From Paraspadella gotoi (Eukaryota > Chaetognatha), in NCBI GenBank assembly GCA_051294375.1, contig CM119267.1:19442709-19506708 (forward strand): DNA of 64,000 bases, read 5' to 3'. The notes below the pieces were generated by a model that saw nothing but the letters and a program-made list of their open reading frames with translations, did no database searches and was not told the DNA's origin. Positions 59,190-64,000 of this stretch are shown piece by piece (position 1 is the stretch's first letter; every line of letters begins with the position of its first letter). The position numbers and the translations under genes are program-made.

Positions 59190-59970
59190 GCTCGAGGGAA
59201 ACTGAAGAAAGACACTTGAACATATAAAGGTATACAATTTCTTAACTGGAGACAATCATGTTGTATGATTTGTGTAATAGCATCCTACAAGTACGAAAAA
59301 CACTAGGTTCAGTGACTATATCTCGGTCTCTCTCTCTGTCTCACTCCCTCTCTCTCTTCTACTCTCTCATTCTTTATTTTCTTTTCTAATCGTCTCTCTT
59401 TAGTCTTAAACTCTTCCCCGGAGTCCCATCCTTTTCTTTGTTGTTTTTTTTTTATCATCTCTTCTCAAATTCCCCCTACCCGTTTCTCGATTCTCAATTA
59501 ACAAAACTTTTTTTTTAAATCTCTCATTCTAAATTTTTTAAATCACTTCTCGGAAACCTCTTTAACATTTTATTCCCTATCACTCTTTTTCTCTTTTTTT
59601 AAAATATTACAAGTTTTTTTCTTATTTCAATCTAGTACTCCGACAGCCGGACTTTTTTTTTCACAACCCCCTCTCCCAATCGTTCCCCCCCCATTCTCTC
59701 AACCCCGTTCCCCCCCCCCACCCTGAGCCCCACCTCCGGTTGGCCTTTCTTTCAAGAAGGTCCGACCCAAATGAATAATTGAGTGGCGCAGGATTTCCTT
59801 AGCTCGGTCTCCCTCGCTCTCGGCGCCGCGCCCATAGAAATTCTAGGGTTGGGGGAGTAGGGGTTTCTTGTGGGATTGAAGGAGGGGGCCAAGAGGGTTA
59901 AGGGGGCTTCTTTGGGAGGCCAAGGAGGGGCTGAGATAGTCCGATGTCCCCTAACAGTATTACAAAGGGA
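59190..59970. repeat. segment duplicated at the window end (better copy)
   Basis: From cgctcgagggaa through acacttgaacatataaagg, ggttcagtgactatatc, the C-rich stretch and ggttggcctttctttcaag to the G-rich gggttaaggggg, this matches 63249-64000 in order. No gene is visible in it. Confidence 0.85.
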
Positions 59971-60890
59971 CTTCTAGGAAAACCCCAAAAAATGAATAGC
60001 AGGAGGAAACGTCTTCGCAATGTTCTCAAGTGAGAAAACAATGGGAGAAAAAGTTTTTTGTTTTTTTTTAATTTAAAATAAATTTTAATTTTTTTTAAAA
60101 ATTGAGACCAAAGGTAAGTCCACATTCCTTACCCCTGGAGCCGCCTTCTCGAGAAATGAAGAGAGCGAAATGAAAAGGGTCATCCTAAGAGAGGGCGCTC
60201 CAACTCGGCCTTACCCAGTCTCGGCGCCAAACGGGTAAGGTTAAAGTAGGGGGGGAAATAGGATGGGTCAGAGGTTCTGAGGGGGTGAAAGAGGGAAAGG
60301 GAATACCTTACCTAAAATGCATATTAAATCAAGAAGAGGAGGAGAGGGAGAGAGGGTAAGAGTCGTCGGAGGAAGAATTGAAGTTTGAAGAAAGGTTTTG
60401 TATGTACTACATTTATAAATAAATATACATATATAAAAGAAGTACGATATATCTCCATAATTGAATAAAATACTTTCGGCTCATAATTTGCTTAAACTGA
60501 AAAGTAAAAACTAAACAAAAAAATAATCCAAAATTAACTTTCGTTCATCGATAGTTTTTTTTGTTTTGTTTTTTGTTTTGATGCGACGAAAAGAAAGAGA
60601 GATAGGGAGAGAAAAAGAGAAAAGGAGACAGAGAAAGACAGAGACAGAGACAGAGATAAAAAGAAAAAAAATTCTCCTCCGTGATCAATGTTTAATCAAC
60701 GCGCTCCTTTAGCCTTCGAGCGATAACCGCGGGGTTATTTTTCTGTTTTCTTTGATAAATAACCAAGGACGTCATTGTCATTTTGACAGAGCCCCACTGG
60801 GTTGTCTCGGTGTTAAGGCCGTAATTTCTTCCTTTCTTTTTATCTCTCTCTCTCTTCTCTCTCTCTCTCTTTCGTCTCTCTCTCTCTCTC
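59971..60890. other. no gene seen
   Basis: G-rich at first, then AT-rich (60400-60560) and purine-rich (60580-60670). The pieces cttacccagtctcggcgcc and gtctcggtgttaaggccg are CpG-bearing but carry no recognisable feature. Confidence 0.5.
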
Positions 60891-63093
60891 TCTCTCTCTC
60901 TGACCTTTTCGCTCGCCCCGGTCTCGTCTGCTCGTTTCCTCTTTTTTTTTTCTATTTTCTTTAATCTCAATTTCCGCTTCCGATTTCCACGACCGAAAAC
61001 TTTCCTCAACATCTTTTTTTTTCCGCTTCTTTCCTTATTTCCCTTGTTTTTCTCCTTTTCTTTCATTAATTCCTTCCGTTTTGTTTTTTGGTTTTTTTTT
61101 CATTCCCCCTTTCCTTTTTTGTTTCTTCTTGTTTCTTCGTGTCTTACAGACTCTGTCTCTAATTTATTCCTTTCTATTTCCTTTCTTTTCCCCTTCTCTC
61201 TTTCCTTCTTTCACTCTTCCGTTTCACGTATTCCTCCTTTCTCTTCTTTTCCTCTCTTCTTTTCATTCCTTTCCTTTCCTCATCGCCTCTTTCTTTTCTT
61301 TCCTCCCTTTTTTTATTTCAACCTTCCCCCAATCTGTTTGTATTTCCCCTTCCCCATCCCCCCCTCAAACCTCCCCCTCCCCAAACCTTCTCCTCCCCCC
61401 TTTACTCGATCCAACTTCTCTCCAGTCGTGATTTTCGGCGCAGAAACGGTTCGACCGCCCACCTCGTCTCCAGACTCGATCCTTGCTTTTTCATTTGATG
61501 TCTTTTAGCCTCGACAAAGTTTGTTTTTAGTTTGGAATTCGTTGTTTACATTCGGTTCCTTAGGATTTTGCCTTTTCTTTAGAGACGCTTCTTTTAATCT
61601 TTTGTTTTTGATCTAAATGTCGAATCTGATTTGCATCTTAGACATTTTTGGGGTTTTTTTTAGCAACAATTTGCGTTTTTCTTTTAATTTATTCTTTTTA
61701 TTTTTTTTTATCCTTTCATTCTTTTTCTTGTCAGTCTTAATTTTTCAGTTCATGTATCCTTTTCCACTAACCCGTGTAACCTCCTTTTTTTTCTTTAATA
61801 TTTTCTCTCTCGGTTTTCTTCATGTCATTTTCTCTTTTAAGTCAAAATACAAAGTCACCCTTCTTCCTCGACGTTGCTATTGGCGACGGAGAAACATGTG
61901 AGACTGCGAGTGGATCCTGATTTCATCCCAAGCCTCTTGCGCGCCCTTGCAGCTTTTGTTGCAACGAAAGAAGCAAGTAATCGATGCGCCGATCTGTCAA
62001 ACCACAGAGTCTGATGACAGAGTGCGATGATAGAGCGAGACGACCCCCTGTTTGCGTGTTTTCTTTTATTCGTCCTTTTCGTCTTCGTCGTAAAACTGCG
62101 TCTTCGTTATCGTCGTCGTCGTTATCGTCGTCGTTGGATCGAGCCGCGATTACTTTGCCTTTAACGACTCGAGCGCCCTTACTTTCTTCTCGCTTTCGAA
62201 TCCCCCGGCCTTTTCGTCCTTACCTTTTTTCTCCCTTTTGGCCTCTCACCTCTTTTTTTCTCCTTCCTTTTCATCGTCTTTCATTTTCTTTTTTTTTTCT
62301 CGGGTTTCCGATCTCCTTCTTTATTTACTTCGTTGAATCTCTGTTCATATTTTTCAATCCCCGTCCCGCTTGAATCTTTATCATGAGTTTTTTTTATCCT
62401 CTAATTTTATTGTTTTTTTTATTTTATTCTCTTTACTCTCCTCACTATTTTTTACTATTTTCTCCTTTTCCTTTCCTTTTTTTCTTTCTTTCTTTCCTCT
62501 CTCCTTCTTCTCTTCATTCTTATTTTCTATTTCTTCTCACTTTCTCGACTCCTTTTCTTTCTCTTCTCTCTCACTTACTGGCTATCTCTCCTCTCTTTTT
62601 CTTCTCTCTTTCCTCTTTCTTCGTATCTTCTTTCTTATGGCCTATATCTCCTCTCTTTCTCATTTCTCTTTCCTCTCTCTTCTTCTCTTCTTGCCTATTT
62701 CCTATCTCTCCTCTATTTCCCTTCTCTCTTTTCTCTCTCTTCTTCTCATCTTGCCTATTTCCTATCTCTCATCTCTTTCTTATTTCTTTTTCTTCTCTAT
62801 TCTTCTCTTCTTTCCTATTTTCTATCTCTCCTCTCTTTCCGTTCTCTCTTTTCTCTCTCTTTTTCTCTTCTTGTCTATTTCCTATCTCCTCTCTTTCTTT
62901 TCTCTCTTCCTCCATTCTCCTAATACATTCTCGCCATCATTTCTCTCTCTCCTTTGCTAATTTTTATCTTCATACCTTTCCTTTCTCCCTCTTCCTTTTT
63001 CCTATCTTCCTTCCTTCCTTCACTCCCTCTTCAGCTCATCATTTTGCATTCGAGTTTTTCTTTTTGCACACTTTCTGATTCTTTATTCATTTC

Positions 63094-63136
<43 letters not shown>

Positions 63137-63215
63137 TCTATCTCTCTCACTCTCTCCTCTCTTATCTCTCTCTCTCTCTCTCTCTGTCTCTTCTCTCACT
63201 CTCTCTATCTCTCTC
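60841..63215. repeat. 2.4-kb pyrimidine-rich region
   Basis: Dominated by T and C on the plus strand, with CT runs at 60845-60900 and 63095-63215 and a short CGT-rich break at 61870-62150. Several forward frames are open over 100-230 codons, giving only Ser/Phe/Leu; these are composition artefacts. Confidence 0.8.
62582..62900. repeat. 60-bp minisatellite, six units
   Basis: Units begin ctatctctcctct (or near variants) at 62582, 62642, 62702, 62762, 62822 and 62882, exactly 60 bp apart, each containing a tcttctcttcttgc-like segment. Units differ by substitutions, unlike the uniform 42-bp array at 52.7 kb. 60 is divisible by three, which explains the 20-residue periodic frame across it. Confidence 0.9.
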
Positions 63216-63240
63216 NNNNNNNNNNNNNNNNNNNNNNNNN
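63216..63240. other. assembly gap (25 N)
   Basis: Lies between a CT run and a GA scrap, directly before the noisy repeat of 59190-59970. Confidence 0.9.
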
Positions 63241-63248
63241 CAGAGAGA

Positions 63249-64000
63249 GATGTCGCCTCGAGGGAATGAGAAGACACTTGAACATGATAAAGGTATACAA
63301 TTCTCTTAACTGGAGACAATGCGATGTTGTATGATTTGTGTATAGCACTCCTACAAGTACGAAAACAACTAGGTTCAGTGACTTAATCATCGGTCTCGTC
63401 TCTTGTCGTCAACTCCCTCTTCCTCTTCTACTCTCTCATTCTTTATTTTCTTTTCTAAATCGTCTCTCTTTAGTTTGAAACTCTTCCCTCGGAGTCCCAT
63501 CGTTTGTTTTTGTTGTTTTTTTTTTTTTTTTTATCATTTCTTCTCAATTTCCCTACCCGTTTGCTCGATTCTCAATTAAACAAAACTTTTTTTTTTAAAT
63601 CTGTCATTCTAAATTTTTTAAAAGTCACTTCTCGGGAAACCTCTTTAACATTTGATTTCGCCCATGCACTCTGTTTTCCTTTTTTTAATATAGTATTTTA
63701 CAGAGTTTTTTTCCTTATTTCAATCTAGTACTTCCGACAGCCGACTTTTTTTTTCACAACCCCCTCGTCCAATCGTTCCCCCCCCCCCATTTCTCCAAGC
63801 CCCGTTCCCCCACCCTGAGCCCACCTCCGGTTGGCCTTTCTTTCAAGAAGGTCCGACCCAATGAATAATTGAGTGGCGGAGGATTTCCTTAGCTCGGTCT
63901 CCCTCGCCGTCGGCGCCGCGCCCATAGAAGTTCTAGGGTAGGGGAGTAGGGGTTTCTTGTGGGATTAAGGAAGGGGGAAAGGGGCAAGAGGGTTAAGGGG
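63249..64000. repeat. second, indel-rich copy of 59190-59970
   Basis: Same order of landmarks as the first copy, with frequent one-base insertions and losses, for example gataaaggtatacaattctctt against ataaaggtatacaatttctt. It continues to the window end. Its start just after an N-gap suggests a contig that should have been merged with, or removed as a duplicate of, the earlier segment. Confidence 0.8.

Noticed and set aside
59735-59765. Histone-like 3' stem-loop ggcctttctttcaagaagg
   Set aside because: Does not match the histone stem-loop consensus and no histone gene is near.
62370-63334. Long Phe/Ser/Leu frames up to 231 codons
   Set aside because: Produced by T/C-rich repeats with a 60-bp period; no domain, start context or splice signal.

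Overview
The window looks like nuclear DNA from an invertebrate animal. Genes are split by short GT-AG introns, AATAAA signals follow the stop codons, AT-rich spacers alternate with very long simple repeats, and the recognisable proteins are animal families: a DCXR-like short-chain dehydrogenase, an SLC35G/EamA-type transporter and DEG/ENaC sodium channels. I cannot name the species. The window is a scaffold of joined contigs with five N-gaps. Several parts carry single-base insertions and deletions that look like uncorrected long-read error.

Layout. At 1.7-6.3 kb lie two compact plus-strand genes, a three-exon xylulose/carbonyl-reductase-like SDR and a four-exon, ten-helix transporter. A miRNA-sized hairpin follows. 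From 7.3 to 35.1 kb one 8-10 kb unit is present three times head to tail. Each unit holds a SINE-like repeat, a GC-richer block and a minus-strand gene for a large unrecognised membrane protein with a signal peptide, cysteine-bearing ectodomain and about eight helices. A pyrimidine-rich upstream block follows it. Unit 1 has an intact gene; units 2 and 3 are riddled with small indels and also hold a 0.9 kb element with inverted termini that is missing from unit 1.

From 39.9 to 48.0 kb three DEG/ENaC genes lie in tandem on the plus strand with identical intron phases. Gene 2 keeps a complete pore but has a disturbed second exon. Gene 1 loses its second membrane helix through a 10-base deletion, and gene 3 is broken by several one-base shifts.

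From 48 to 64 kb I find no convincing gene. This stretch holds kilobases of strand-asymmetric purine/pyrimidine sequence, exact 42-bp and 60-bp minisatellites, CGT/GAC triplet arrays and a triple 40-bp repeat with E2F-type cores. The last 750 bases are a noisy second copy of 59.19-59.97 kb.

The most interesting biology is the unrecognised membrane-protein gene and the DEG/ENaC cluster. The strongest general caution is that much of the apparent triplication and pseudogenisation may be assembly artefact.
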